64,000 bases of DNA from Pseudogymnoascus destructans (lineage: Eukaryota; Ascomycota; Leotiomycetes; Thelebolales; Thelebolaceae), in contig NW_020167546.1 in assembly GCF_001641265.1 (NCBI RefSeq), positions 124,001 to 188,000 on the forward strand, given 5' to 3'. The notes under the pieces were generated by a model. That model was given only the letters and a program-made list of their open reading frames with translations, was not told the DNA's origin and did no database searches. Positions 10,167-22,946 of the stretch are shown here, piece by piece; positions within the stretch are counted from its first letter, which is position 1; each line of letters begins with the position of its first letter. The position numbers and the translations under genes were made by a program.

Positions 10167-10948
10167 TGTCATACTGACATTCGTTGCACTCAGTTTGCTA
10201 TCAAACTCAAGAGCAAACTTGGAAATCTCCTCCTCAAACCTACAAGTCACTATACATATTTTGGCTTATCACACCAACAACAAGAGCAATACTACTCAAC
10301 GATTGCTACAACCATCTATGATTCATTACACGTCATCGCTCCTTAGTTACTGGGCCGATATTACCACATAGCATATCTCTACAACCCTCTATGATTCATT
10401 ACATGACATCACTCATACTACCACATGACATATCTCTACCAACTAGAGGCCTAGGAGCATGAACGATAGCTCTAAAAGCTCCTACGAACCTCTATGATTC
10501 ATTACATGTCATCGCTCTTTAGTTACCCACAAGATTGGTTAAGTTATGACATAATTTGTCTGTAACATAATTTGTCTATGACATAATTTGTCTATAGAGG
10601 TACTCTGACCTTGGACCTCCTTTTACTTCCTATAGGCTATGAACCTAAGAGATGGTTCTATGGGATTCTCTTACATCGACTACAGTTACCAAGCCTGGTA
10701 AGTCATGGAAAGTCATGGAAAATGAGAGAACTACACTCCTTTGGCATAAATAGGATTGCCCTTTCCTTAAGAAAGGGCAAGCAGGCAATACAGTAAATCG
10801 ACTAGCACATACTTCTACATCTTTTCCAAGCTTCCAAGCATTGATCTTGTTATTCTCTGTTTTTTGAAAAGTCAGTGAGGTGCTAACCTCTGACTTACCC
10901 CTGAGTTCCCAGACTCAACATTTGTTGCAACTTGTCTGAACCACTTCA
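10167..10948 (-). mobile_element. Inverted, truncated copy of a 0.94-kb LTR
   Basis: Starts TGTCATACTGACATTCG, the reverse complement of the right end of the LTR at 11336-12273. It continues collinearly, with some internal differences, to 10948, where similarity stops. It lies in the second exon of the HSBP1-like stub. Confidence 0.7.
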
Positions 10949-11335
10949 TGTTACGACGGAACAAGAAGGCTGGCCAACTACAGGACAGGAAGGAGGGAGG
11001 TCGCATGAGACCGGCCCTGGTACCTGGAGGGGCAGCGGGGAATAGTAGTTCTGAAAGTATCACGTGACGGACTCGCAGGATGATGAGAAGAATCCTAAGA
11101 ATCCAGGACTCCGAGGACTCGAGTGAGTTCCCAGGAGTCCACTAGGCACGTGACGGACTCACAGGATGATGAGAAGAATCCTAAGAGTCCAGGACTCCGA
11201 GGACTCAAGTGAGTTCCCAGGAGTCCACTAGGCACGACGCCACTATATAAGTAGATAGTTAGTTCTTAGATAGGAGCTTCGTGCTCAACTCAATATAGTA
11301 TTCTTTACAATACTGTAATGTGTTACTTGGAAAGC
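10949..11335. repeat. Spacer with an 86-bp tandem duplication
   Basis: It begins TGTTACGACGG. Two adjacent 86-bp units, 11061-11146 and 11147-11232, start CACGTGACGGACTC and differ at three positions. A TATATAAG box follows at about 11244. The stretch looks like part of another LTR or retroelement promoter, but its ends are not defined. Confidence 0.6.
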
Positions 11336-12273
11336 TGTAATGGTGGGTGCACCAGATATGAGAATCTAGCCACCCAAGGAAGGGATGAATTTACTAAGAC
11401 AACACACTGTCTTAGGAAACAGAGCCAAAGGCTTGTAGCTTAGACTATTCCACAACGCAGCAATCAGGTGTATGATGTGGTGAAGTGGTTTAGACAAGTT
11501 GCAACAAATGTTGAGTATGAGAACTCAGGGGTAAGTCAGAGGTTAGCACCTCACTGACTTTTCAAAAAACAGAGAATAACAAGATCAATGCTTGGAAGCT
11601 TGGAAAAGATGTAGAAGTATGTGCTAGTCGATTTACTGTATTGCCTGCTTGCCCTTTCTTAAGGAAAGGGCAATCCTATTTATGCCAAAGGAGTGTAGTT
11701 CTCTCATTTTCCATGACTTTCCATGACTAACCAGGCTTGGTAAATGTATTAGAAATCAAGTGCGACCCACAACTAGCTTGCTAATCATGTAGTGAACGTA
11801 AGAGAATCCCATAGAACCATCTCTTGGGTTCCTAGCCTATAGGAAGTGAAAAGGAGGTCCAAGGTCAGAGTACCTATAGACAAATTATGTCATAACTTAA
11901 CCAATCTTGTGGGTAACTAAGGAGCGATGACGTGTAATGAATCATAGAGGGTTGTAGAAGCTTCTAGAGCTATCGTTCATGTTCCTAGGCCTCTAGTTGG
12001 TAGAGATATGCCATGTGGTAGTATTGGCCCACCCCCCTTAAGGAGGAGATTTTCTTAATAACTTGTTCAATGAGTGTCCAAATGATATGCCGTGATGTAT
12101 GTAGCATAAACAGATGTAGTAGAAGAGTTTGCAGCAATCGTTGAGTAGTATTGCTTCTGTTGTTGGTGTGATAAGCCAAGATATGTATGGTGACTTGTAG
12201 GTTTGAGGAGGAGATTTCTAAGTTTGCTCTTAAGTTTGATAGCAAACTGAGTGCAACGAATGTCAGTATGACA
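11336..12273 (+). mobile_element. Solo-LTR-like repeat, 938 bp
   Basis: TGTAATGG to TATGACA, collinear with the insertion at 25187-26296, where a 5-bp target duplication proves the ends. No matching duplication is visible here (AAAGC left, GGGGC right). With 10167-10948 it forms two inverted arms of about 780 bp. Confidence 0.7.
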
Positions 12274-13785
12274 GGGGCTAGGGGTTCTTAACTATATTCA
12301 GCCTCTTATACAAGCCACACTCTTTGCTGTATACAGCTAGTGCAACTATGGCAATAATTCAGTCTGTAATACTAACCAGTCCATATTATTAGTAGATCTA
12401 GTCCGTAGGGACTACCCTTAGTCTGTCATGTGGATTTCCACCCCAGCTACAAGGTGTGTAAGAAATGGCCAACCTCGTACTTTCCGAACGAGGTAGGAGC
12501 CCTGTTAGGATAAACTAGACTACTACGGAAATCAAATCAAAGCTCAGCTAGAAGTACGATTACAAACGAGCAAAATGTGAAGATCCTAAGATAATTCAAG
12601 AGTGGTTTTCTCTCGTATGAAACATAGTTACGGACTAACTAGACTATGACTCTAAGATACTATATTTCGCAACTATGTTTCATACGAGAGAAAACCACTC
12701 TTGAATTATCTTAGGATCTTCACATTTTGCTCGTTTGTAATCTAAGATAGTCTAGTTAGTCCGTAAGTCCGTAGGGCCCAACCTACTAGTAATGGTCGAG
12801 AATATACTAAACAAGAAGCTGACTCTTCGTACGGAGTCAATTTTCGTGAGTTAGGGGTAGAGTCGCGTCGAGAAGTAATACCATGAGCGCGTCGTCTAAG
12901 TGTTGCTTTAGGGTTGCTTAAGGGACATCATATGACATTGCAGCAGCTCGAATACTTTGAATATGGACTTGTTTAATTAATTGGATAGCTAGAAACATCC
13001 TACCCTCTTGATTAGAAGTTTTAAGTTGAGTTAATGTTGCCATAAGTTGAATTTTGTCAAGTTGAGGCGTTTTGGTGTTTTGGTGCGTCACTCGCTTGTG
13101 TGCGTCACTCGCATGTGAAATACGTTACTGTTAAAATATTATCCAAAACAAACATGATGACGTCTATGTTATATGATGACTTGTATGTATGTAGATACAC
13201 CTGCGTTTTGGTCTCATTATTATTAGAGTATTTGGCAGTCTCATGACGCATGGCCCGTGAGAGTACTGGAGTGACACCACTGGCCGAACCTGACTAAACC
13301 TGACCTGGGCGGGGTGCGCTGATACCGAGTGCCGCCCCTAGCGCAGCGATTGGTTATCGATAACGCTAGGCGAAGCGGCACCACCCAGGTAACCCCCCTG
13401 GTAGCTTACCATCATTCACACAGCCAGCTCACAACCTCACCTAACGGGATCTGTTCTTGCTCTTGGTCTTATTGTCGCCTCTTAATATCCTTAATACTGC
13501 GGCAGTAAGGAGACCAAAAATGTGCATTCTGGCCTAGGAGGATTATTGTTATACTTCTGCACATACCCTAAAACAGATTAGACATGCGCGGCGGGAAAGC
13601 GGCGAAGACGCACCACCTGTGACGCTAGACTTGGAAGCGTCCTTTGAAGGGGCGGTAGAGTACCGCACAGTACAAAACGGATATTTGAAAAAGTGCGAAG
13701 CTATCGCGAAGCTTTGTTTCTGCTGGGCTTGCTATAAGATACAGCCAGAGCTACAGGCTGCGGGGCAGGTTCCCTCGTCCGCAGT
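12274..13785. other. Intergenic region with a foldback; ATG2 5' flank
   Basis: Apart from the hairpin at 12474-12494 and the foldback at 12558-12742, no gene is seen. The last 400 bp should hold the ATG2 promoter. Short open frames here lack any recognisable product. Confidence 0.5.
12558..12742. repeat. Foldback with perfect 72-bp arms
   Basis: Arm 12558-12629 and arm 12671-12742 are exact reverse complements across 72 bp, separated by 41 nt. The loop start (CGGACTAACTAGACTA) is inverted again after the right arm, near 12749-12766. It could be a MITE or a source of double-stranded RNA. Confidence 0.85.
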
Positions 13786-16700
13786 ATGGCTTCGTTCCTC
13801 CTCCCGACGTCGATACAGAAACGACTGCTACGGTATGCTCTTTCGCGGCTGGAGATTATCGATACAGATGCGCTGGATCTGGATTGCCTGGACATATCAT
13901 GGGGCTCTAAGAGCACACTGGAGTTCCGCGATGTGGGGTTGCGGTTGAAGGTAATGTCTTCCGATCATTACTGTGGCGCTGTGGTGGCGTGTGCAGGAGT
14001 TATACTGACTCTGTATGAACTTTTAGAAACTTGGGACTATGCTCAAGCTTCCCCCGAATATCGAACTCGCGAAGGCCCAGGTGCTGTTACTCCGCTTGAC
14101 TATACCGGTCGATATATACAGTAGCCCTATTGTGGTGGAGGTCGATGGGGTGGAAGGCCATATAAAAGTGTCACCCGAAGGCGAACATGGCGTCGCAAAA
14201 GGGAAGTCTATGGCTGGACATGACAGGAAACAAAGTAAAACTGCAGAAGGGTCCTGGCCAGGCGGGCCAGGACCCAACGATGATCCAGGCTCTCCGATAC
14301 CTACGGCGGCGGATCTAGCGCAGTCGTTTATACAAACCGAGCCACCGGAAGAGAGAGCAGAACTGGAAGCAGCCATCATGAGCCAGTCCGTGGCTTCGCT
14401 GAGCGACGACGGAGATGACGACTCTACAGTTGGGACTGGGGCGGCCCTGGCCTTACCAGCTTTCATGGCGAATTTCTTGAAAGGCATCGTCGACAGACTT
14501 CGAGTAAGGGTCCGCGGTATCAAGCTGAATCTCGATGTGGATATTCCTGTCGAGTCGCTGGGACAGTCGACTATGGACCCAGTTACACTGCAGATAAATA
14601 TCGAGGATATTGATATTGAGGGTGTTACGGCTGATAAAGATGAGGGGAAGGTTGATGCGGAAGCTCCAGTCCTGCCACTCAAGGATGAGAAGAGGCTAGT
14701 TAGCCTCAGGAACCTTCGTGGATTTCTCATTTCAGATGCTGGGCACTTTGCGAGCCTGACGCGCTCCTCAGGGATGCCGTCTCCTGCGGCGACGCATTCA
14801 GACTTGCGGAGTCTGAAAAGCCAGAGCATTTCCCGACAAGGCTTCAATTCCAGGTCTGATGTGGAATCGCCACCACTGTCAGTTAGAGATAACCTCTCTA
14901 CATCAAATCTCGCGTCGTCACCTGTGCCCCATGACGACGAGGTGCCAAACCCAACTTCGCCAGTAGCATCCAGCATTGGCCACTCCCTGGAAGCATCAGG
15001 ACGATTTGATGACGCGCCGGAAGATGACGATTACCCAGATGCCATGGATGAACTTCCAGCCGATATGATGCACAGCATACTGGATAACTCTGAATTTTTG
15101 AATGAAGTCGCTGATAACCAATTTTCAGATGATGGTAGCAGTGAAGAGAGGAACGACTTCTCATTCGGAAGTGTCCACAAGAAAAAACTATCCTCCGGAA
15201 GATCTCCGGAGTCTACGCCGAGGGCATCTACGTTCTTGTCCTCAGATAAGAAACTTCACACCAGCAGATTTACCAACCCTGCTTCGCTAGCATCAAGCTC
15301 TAGGTTGGATCCTCGAGGAGCTTCTATTGCAGGATCGCATATCAGAGCTCCTGGGATCGCCCGCCCTCACGCTGCAGTGGCAAATTCAGAGCCCGTGGCG
15401 ATGCACAAGAGCGGCCATTCCCACTACGAGGAAACTTTTGCTTCTATGCCGAACCTAACTGGCAAAAGGTCAGGTCCGCCGTCTGATGTCAGTGGCTCGC
15501 CATCGGATTATGAAAGCCTGGCAGAATCTAGATTGTTTACCCATGAAGATGCTGAGAGCATGTATATGAGTGCGTTGTCCCACGGCTCCAGGCACGAAGA
15601 GCCAGCGGGCGGTTACAATGTTCCAGGCAGCGATTCGACCGAGGCCCCCGAACCGCCTTGGACTCCAGAACTGGGGAGAAGTTCTGGAGCTCAATTGCCG
15701 TATAGCCCTGATAGTGCCGAAAGCACACATGAAGACGAAAAATACGAGATACCTATTCCTGCCGAAGAGGCGAGATCTATAAACTCGGAATCAGATTTAA
15801 CAGCTGAGCCCGACGTGCAATCAGAGACACCCACGGAAGAGCACTTTGATGCGTCCATTCCACCGATAAAGAAAACGGAAACCAATATCTCCAGGGCATC
15901 AAATATCTCCTCGGATCGAGATAATAGGATGGCCAAGCAACTATTTAGCTTGGACCATGTTGGTATATATCTCCCTCCTACAGCCGACGGGAACGGGTCA
16001 TTGGACAAAGCAACTGCTGCAGAAGCTGCTGTTATGGAATCTTCTACTCGAGCTAGTATATATGGTCCCCAGGCGTCAGAATCCCGATTTTTGGCACCAG
16101 ATTTGCCTGGAGCATTCTCCACACCCTCAATCCGAGCTCGTGAGCGTCCATCTGTCTCTGAACAAGACAAGCCTAAAAAACATGAGCTTCCGGCGAAGGA
16201 AGATTCCAAATCAACCGCCATCGAGATAGTTCTTGGCCAACTATACGCACAGGTCGATGTTTCTGCGGCACGACTCCTTTTCAAGTTATTTCAAAGCATC
16301 TCAGTCGTATTTGAAGGCAATCAGCGGAGTCAAGCTTCGGTGCCAGAGGAAGAAAAAGAGGCTTTGCCACTGTTGCTTAAGTTTCATGCGGATCGTTTCT
16401 CTGTTAAATTCCTGGAAAGACTGCCGGGCACGGGGATACCGGATACCCCATTTGGAAAGGAGTATGTTGTCAAACCTCCAAGTTCTGATGTCTTGCTGCG
16501 GACTACCTTGAAGGGGCTTGATATAAGTTATGATATCTCCCAAGCTTCCACAGCTGCTTCTATTACGCTACAGAAGTTCGTGTTTGGCTATGCCAAAGAG
16601 AATATACTCTCCTTCGATGCCGACCTGCAGATGAGAGAATCTGTCAGAGACCTAGCAGCTACAGCCGGTGTTGATGTATCCGTCAAAATGTTAAAAACGC

Positions 16701-19700
16701 CAGACACTAGTCGCTACAGCATTTTTACTCTGCCCATACACCTATCCATCAACCTACAGAAGCTTGACGAAACATTCAGCTGGTTTGGTGGCCTAAGTAG
16801 TGTTCTGAACATGACAAGCTCCATGGCATCAAGCGCTACGATGACAACCTCGAGCCCTGCTAAGACAAAACCTCGAGGCGTAAGATTTGATGCCCCGATA
16901 ATGCCAGACGATGAGTCAGTGTCGTCACAGACCAAGGTCGATGCCCGAATTGCCGGTTTTGTACTGGATCTTATTGGTAAAGACTGCAGCGTTGGTCTCG
17001 ATACGACAGCCGTAAAAATTGTTAGCCGCGATGAGGGTATTGCTGTTGTCATTGACCAAACGAAGATAACGGGACCTCATCTAGCTACCTTTTTCGACGA
17101 CGAGCCCGCGATTCGCGCAGAATTAACTGGAATGCGACTGGAATATTTGGAAACGCCAAAAAGTGCTGATCTTGACCGCCTGTTAGCTCTGATTACGCCG
17201 TCAAAATCAAAGTATGACCGAGACGATGATATCTTACTTGAGACTCTTCTCCGGCAACGGAGACAAGGGGCCGTTCTCCGAGTAAACATAGATCAGTTTA
17301 AATCTCGCGTTGCACATCTGGAACAGCTCAGGTATCTGCCGGACCTGGGCGAAGAAGTCTCCAAGCTCTCGACAGTAGCTAAATACTTGCCTCAAGATGA
17401 TCGGCCTGGGTTTCTCTCACTTCTCTTGGTCAAAAAGTTCGATCTGAAGGTGGATATTAATAGAACTGTGGGCAATTTCCAAGCACGGGCAACGGATATC
17501 GAGGTTGCTCAAATAAACTTGCCAGCACTTGTGGCTTTGTCAATGGATACTTTCACCGTCAACCGAAACGATACCGAGGAAATAATATGTGCTGCCACGA
17601 CCGTGGCAGCTAAAGATCGATCGCCCGCAATCATGGCACGTATGATCGGCGACGAAATGGAACCAGTCATCAAACTCAAACTCTGGAATCTGCGATTGGA
17701 GTACAATGTTCCAACCCTTATGACGCTTCTCGGCCTCAAAGTTAATGCTACCACGGAAGATATGGCTACTGGCATTGCTGCTTCTGTTGCTACGTTGACG
17801 GACCGAAAACAGATATCACTCGCAATGCAGCGTGGCGAGGCCAAAGGAAAGGGACCGAAAAGCCAAGAGTCGAAGGCATTGACTGTGGATGTTGCAATCC
17901 GAGAATGTATTTTGGGGTTGAATCCTCTAGGACTACCATCAAAGATTCTAGTGGTGATGACTGAAGGCCATGTCTCAGCAGTGCTCCCAGAAGACAACAA
18001 TACAAATGTCACCGCGGAAATGGGGAAAGGCTCGTTGGTTGCCATCGACGATGTTGCAAATATCATAGCACCAACTCTTGCGAACAAAAGCAGGAGGCAA
18101 TCTTTCGATGGGGGGAGCTCGCAAGTCGCCGATCTATGCTCGCGTGGATTTGTTTGTCTTGGATATGTTGCGTCTGCCAAAGCAATTGTACGGGTATCAA
18201 CAGGAAAGAAGCCGGGTGAGAAAAATATTGATGTTGAGTTGCGCGACGAGCTGTTTGTTCTGGAAACTTGCGCCGATTCTACACAAACGCTTATTGCTGC
18301 GCTCGCTGCGTTGGCGCCCCCATCTCCGCCTAGCAAAGAAGTCAAATACCGCACCAAGGTCATGCCGATGCAAGATCTTCTTGCCTCATTCACCGGAGAC
18401 GCTTTCGAGAGCAACAACCTTACGGGAGATTTTAACTTAGACGAGGAGTTTGGAAGCCGCCTTGGGAGCGATATCAGCGACAACTCGAATCTCGAATTTG
18501 ACTCTCAGTATTACGCAAGACCAGTCGGCTCATTACGAGAAGATAGTCCAGGCGAGTCATCCCAACACGGCTCGCTGCTTTTCGACCAATACAACAACCC
18601 AGACCAAGATACAGACGATGGCGTCCTCCTCGAAAGCTTCTCGTCCAAGCAACATGTACATATAAATGAAGAATTGGATTTTAAGGAGGATTACTTCGGC
18701 AACGGTTCCATGGTGGAAGGCACAGCGCATCGGTGGAATTCTGCAAAAAACATGTACGACAAGTCGGATACTTATAAAGTACGGGAGAGCCCTTTGAAAG
18801 TTTGTGTACGGGATGTGCATGTAATTTGGAACTTGTTTGATGGATACGACTGGCAGGCAACACGAGACACAATTACGAAGACGGTTCAAGATATCGAGTC
18901 GAGAGCGAGTGATACGCGCACACGTAAGGACAGACGCTCTACGGCCGTTGAATTGGATTTCGAAGAGGAAGAAACCGTCATTGGTGATTTCTTGTTCAAC
19001 TCCATCTATATCGGGGTTCCTGGTAATAGAGATCCAAGGGAACTGGCTGCAGCTATCAATCGAGAGCTCCATGATAACGCAACGGAGACCGAGTCTTTAG
19101 CGCCGACGACGGTTTCAGCTTCCCCCAGCCGGCAGGCTGGACCACCCAGAGTTAAAGGGAAGCGACTTCGCCTTAATAGGAGCAAGCATCACAAAATCAC
19201 CTTTGAGCTCAAGGGCGTCAATGCGGATGTTATTGCATTTCCGCCTGGATCCGGTGAAACTCAGAGCTCAATCGACATTCGTGTTCATGACTTTGACATC
19301 TACGACCATGTTCTAACTTCTACGTGGAAGAAATTTGCCACTTATATGCACGATGCTGGCGAACGTGAAGCAGGTTCGAGCCAAATCCATATTGAGCTAC
19401 TCAACGTGCGCCCTGTTGCCGAACTCGCCGCGTCTGAAATTGTGCTTCGGGCCACTTTGCTTCCACTTCGACTGCACGTCGACCAGGATGCTTTGGATTT
19501 CATAACTCGTTTCTTCGAGTTTAAGGACACCTCAAACACATCGTCTAGCGGTCCATCCGAGCCTCCTTTTATCCAGCGCGCAGAAGTGAACGATGTCCAA
19601 GTCAAGCTAGATTTCAAGCCAAAGCGCGTTGACTATGGCGGCCTCCGCTCTGGACATACCACAGAATTCATGAACTTTATAGTTTTGGATGAGGCGAACA

Positions 19701-20473
19701 TGGTGCTTAGACACACGATCCTCTATGGTGTATCTGGTTTTGACAGACTAGGCAAGATGCTGAACGATGTTTGGATGCCAGAGATCAAGCAAAACCAACT
19801 TCCAGGAATCCTCGCCGGTCTAGCACCCGTACGAAGCCTTGCAAACTTCGGAGGCGGCGTAAGGGACCTAGTTGAAATCCCCGTCCGTGAGTACCGGAAA
19901 GATGGGCGGCTGGTGAGGGCTCTTGGTAAAGGAGCCGCAGCCTTCGCCAAGACGTCAGGCACGGAACTGATCAAGCTTGGTGCTAAACTGGCAATTGGGA
20001 CGCAGACTGTGCTCGAAGGCGCGGAAGGCGTACTGGGAGTCGCTCCAACCCAGCACCACCGCACTGGGGGAGACTGGGACAACGATGGAGACTCTGACTC
20101 CGATGAGCCGCGGCTGGTCAGTCTGTACGCTGACCAACCTGTAGGTGTGGTGCAGGGCCTGCGCGGTGCATACAAGAGCCTCGAGCGCGACCTCGTCATG
20201 GCGCGAGACGCGATAATTGCAGTTCCAGGCGAGGTTATGGAGAGCGGGAGTGCGGTTGGTGCGGTCAGGGCGGTGGGGCGGAGGGCGCCGACAGTGATTC
20301 TGAGGCCGCTTGTGGGGGGGACGAAGGCGGTTGGGAAGACGCTGTTGGGGGTGGGTAATTGGGTTGATCCGGGGAATTTGAGGAGAGTTGATGATGTTAG
20401 TTTTTTCCCCTGCCTTTACGCTACTGTTGACCAAGGGAATACTAACTGGTAATAGAAATACAAACGGCATTAA
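13786..20473 (+). CDS. ATG2: Autophagy-related protein 2, lipid transfer protein
   Basis: Exons 13786-13950, 14027-20395 and 20456-20473 give 2183 residues. ATG2 is a rod-shaped bridge protein that moves phospholipids from the ER to the growing phagophore, working with Atg9 and Atg18 at the phagophore edge. The N-terminus (FLLPTSIQKRLLRYALSRLE) is the chorein domain that takes up lipid. The middle holds a long Ser/Asp-rich disordered insert (about residues 190-690). The C-terminal region contains the conserved block around RHTILYGVSGFDRL and amphipathic helices rich in Gly/Ala (GAKLAIGTQTVLEGAEGVLG). The last intron (20396-20455, with TACTAAC) adds a six-codon exon, KYKRH plus stop, typical of the family. 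Length is within the usual range for filamentous fungi. All alternative long frames inside it are antisense shadows. Confidence 0.95.
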
Positions 20474-21407
20474 TACTTGCCTGTCGGTAACGAATGGAGG
20501 TTATGATTGAGCGAAGGGGGAAGCGTGCATGTTGTTTTGAGCGAATTAAATTGCATGGAATATTGGAGTTTAGATGGCGTTTGGGAAGGTCATTATGAAG
20601 GGACTGAGTGCGTGGTTTTATATTTCACCACTTCATGAACTGGTGCCTGCGTGTCTATGTGCGGCTTTTTTGGTAAATTGAGCCAGTGGGAAATGAGTAT
20701 AATTATTGGGCCCCTTTTGCATCCCAATGCTCTGAACCGCCTTTCTCCCAATGACCCCCTGATAAGCCGGGGGAATCATCCGCTTTGCATCAGAGAATAT
20801 TTACTGGGCGATGTTTTAAAATCCGTATACATCTTTTCTTTTGACGTCACGGCTTCTGGGCCTATATTTAAATCAAGCTTGTAAGAAATGGAAGTTGGCC
20901 CTCTCTCATCAACCAAGGAGAAACGAAAATCCATTCAGTTGGGGCGTTAGTGATGATAAGTTTGACGTCTGCAATCACCTATAGCCCCCGTAGATTATAG
21001 TCCACAACATAACCTGGTCAAGGTAATGGCGACAGTGAGAGTTTCAAACGGTGACATTAAAATTACGGCAGGTAAGAGGCGGCGACGAGAAGCAAGTCTT
21101 GGTGGTGTTGGCAAGGTGAGGTTTCAAATGGTGACATGAAAATGGCGGCAGTGGCGGCAAGAATTAAGATTGGTGTTGTACTCGTACATCGTAATCCCTA
21201 GAAGAGGTGTCAAAGAAAGCCGTAAACGTAACAGGGACCTTGAAACTTTTGAATATCAGTCAATCATCGTCTTCATCTAACGTTTCACGCTGATTGCAAA
21301 GGCTTTTCTCGAGGTACTAAGATCTCCGGCCAGATTCCATAAACTAACGTTATATATTTGTCCATTATATCGGAAACTTATAAACACATCTCTCGCTACA
21401 TATACAA
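20474..21407. other. Intergenic between convergent ATG2 and the acyl-CoA dehydrogenase gene
   Basis: Holds the two 3' UTRs. A degenerate tandem duplication (about 21040-21110 and 21115-21180, GTTTCAAA-GGTGACAT) is visible. No gene found. Confidence 0.5.
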
Positions 21408-22946
21408 TTACAACATACTCTTCGGCATCTGCTTCATCGCCTGTCTAACTCCAAGATCACCCAGGACCTCCTCTGCGCCACCCAGAATAGCATCGAACTT
21501 ATACGTCCTGTGGAACGCCTCGACCACCCTGCCCATTCCCGTCTGTGTCAACCCTCTACCACCGAAAATTTGCACCGCCTCATCGGCAATCTCGTGCGCA
21601 CTCCTCGTGGCAAACATCTTGAGCAGGCCAATCGGGCCAGCCAAGTGCTTGGCCTGCTCCGAATATGGCATCTTGGTCATCTGGAACGTGATATTCTCCA
21701 ACCAGGCCTGGTTGGCCTCGACGTGGGCAATCATCTTCGCGAGCTTCGCGCGCACAACGGCCTGCTCATTGAGCTTCTTGCCGAAGACGACACGCTGCGC
21801 CGCCCACTTCATGCACTCCTCCGTCACGGTACGCGACCATCTGAGGACGGAGTTGACCATCATCCAGCGCTCGTGGTTGAAGTTGGACAGGATGACATGG
21901 ATACCCTTGTTCTCGACGCCGAGGAGGTTCTCGACGGGCACCTTGACGTTGTCGAAGGTGATGAAGGTGGTTCCTGCGGCGGCGGAGTAGGTGGTCTTGA
22001 TGGCCTTTGTCTCGACGCCCGGGCCGCGCTCGATGAGTAGTACGGAGAGACCCTTGTCGGTCTTGACGCCGGTGACAAAGTAGTCCGACCACACGCCGTT
22101 GGTGATCCACTTCTTCGTGCCATTGACGATGTAATGCTTTCCATCTGGAGTCTTGAAGGCGGTGGTGCGGATACCGGCAACATCTGAGCCAGCGAAGGCC
22201 TCGGTGATCGCGAGGGAGATCTTCTTCTTGCCGCTGAAGCACTCTTGTGCAATCTTGTTCTTCCACTCCTCGTTATTGGCGAAGTTAATAACGGCTGTTA
22301 AACTAATCGTCATGCCTGCCATGTTGCCATCTTGGAACCCTCTCTGGAACGGTCTGGCCAGCTCCTGTCCGACGATGGAGTCGTGGAAGTAGTCAAACTC
22401 GTCGCCCATCATAACCCCACCAAGTAACTTAACACCGTGCATGTGCTTTCCAGGACCTATACGCATGTGGAGAATACCAGCTTCTGACATACGGTTGATG
22501 AGCTCCTGGCTAATGTGTGCGCCAGTCCGCTCAGACTCTTCGGCTTCGGGGGTGACGTATTTGTCTACAAACTCCCGAATCGCCTTTTGAAGCCTACGAT
22601 GCGAATCATTGTAGTAAGGACTGTGGAACTCGGGTCTCAACCATGTCGGCTCGCCATATGGGACAAGGCTTAGGTCGCCTGCTTTTTTCTCAATAACTTC
22701 TGGCTTCTCATTCTCGAGGGTGCCGATGCAAAGGTCGGAGTATTTCTGGAGGACCTCTTGGCGATGGAGGTTGTAGAACGCCTCTGTTGCGTCCTGGCCG
22801 GCGACTTGCTTGAGGACGAACTCGCCGCCGGGATGGGCGTCGACGAAGTCGGTCAGATCATAGACCTTGTGGTCGATGATGATCCAGGTAGAGTCCTCGG
22901 TGGTATGTTTCGCCACCTCGGCACGAGTGAGGTTATTTGAAGACAT
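21408..22946 (-). CDS. Cytochrome b5-acyl-CoA dehydrogenase fusion, 512 aa
   Basis: A single uninterrupted frame. Residues 1-75 form a cytochrome b5 heme domain with the HPGG box; His38 and His61 are the axial ligand candidates. Residues from about 110 form an acyl-CoA dehydrogenase: ITEAFAGSDVAGIRT lies in the FAD/substrate region, and RWMMVNSVLRWSR and QIFGGRGLTQTGMGR in the C-terminal helical domain. The family oxidises acyl-CoA to enoyl-CoA with FAD; the fused heme domain suggests an unusual electron route. The substrate cannot be read from sequence. The C-terminus SML is only weakly like a peroxisomal signal. It is divergent from the Fta4-like gene with 403 bp between start codons. Confidence 0.9.
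   Translation of the reverse strand: MSSNNLTRAEVAKHTTEDSTWIIIDHKVYDLTDFVDAHPGGEFVLKQVAGQDATEAFYNLHRQEVLQKYSDLCIGTLENEKPEVIEKKAGDLSLVPYGEPTWLRPEFHSPYYNDSHRRLQKAIREFVDKYVTPEAEESERTGAHISQELINRMSEAGILHMRIGPGKHMHGVKLLGGVMMGDEFDYFHDSIVGQELARPFQRGFQDGNMAGMTISLTAVINFANNEEWKNKIAQECFSGKKKISLAITEAFAGSDVAGIRTTAFKTPDGKHYIVNGTKKWITNGVWSDYFVTGVKTDKGLSVLLIERGPGVETKAIKTTYSAAAGTTFITFDNVKVPVENLLGVENKGIHVILSNFNHERWMMVNSVLRWSRTVTEECMKWAAQRVVFGKKLNEQAVVRAKLAKMIAHVEANQAWLENITFQMTKMPYSEQAKHLAGPIGLLKMFATRSAHEIADEAVQIFGGRGLTQTGMGRVVEAFHRTYKFDAILGGAEEVLGDLGVRQAMKQMPKSML

Noticed and set aside
14023..14976. 317-aa minus-strand frame, and 17509-18483 (324 aa)
   Set aside because: Antisense to ATG2 coding sequence, with shadow-type composition and no family.
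21510..22266. Plus and minus frames over the acyl-CoA dehydrogenase gene
   Set aside because: Overlapping shadow frames of a GC-rich real gene.
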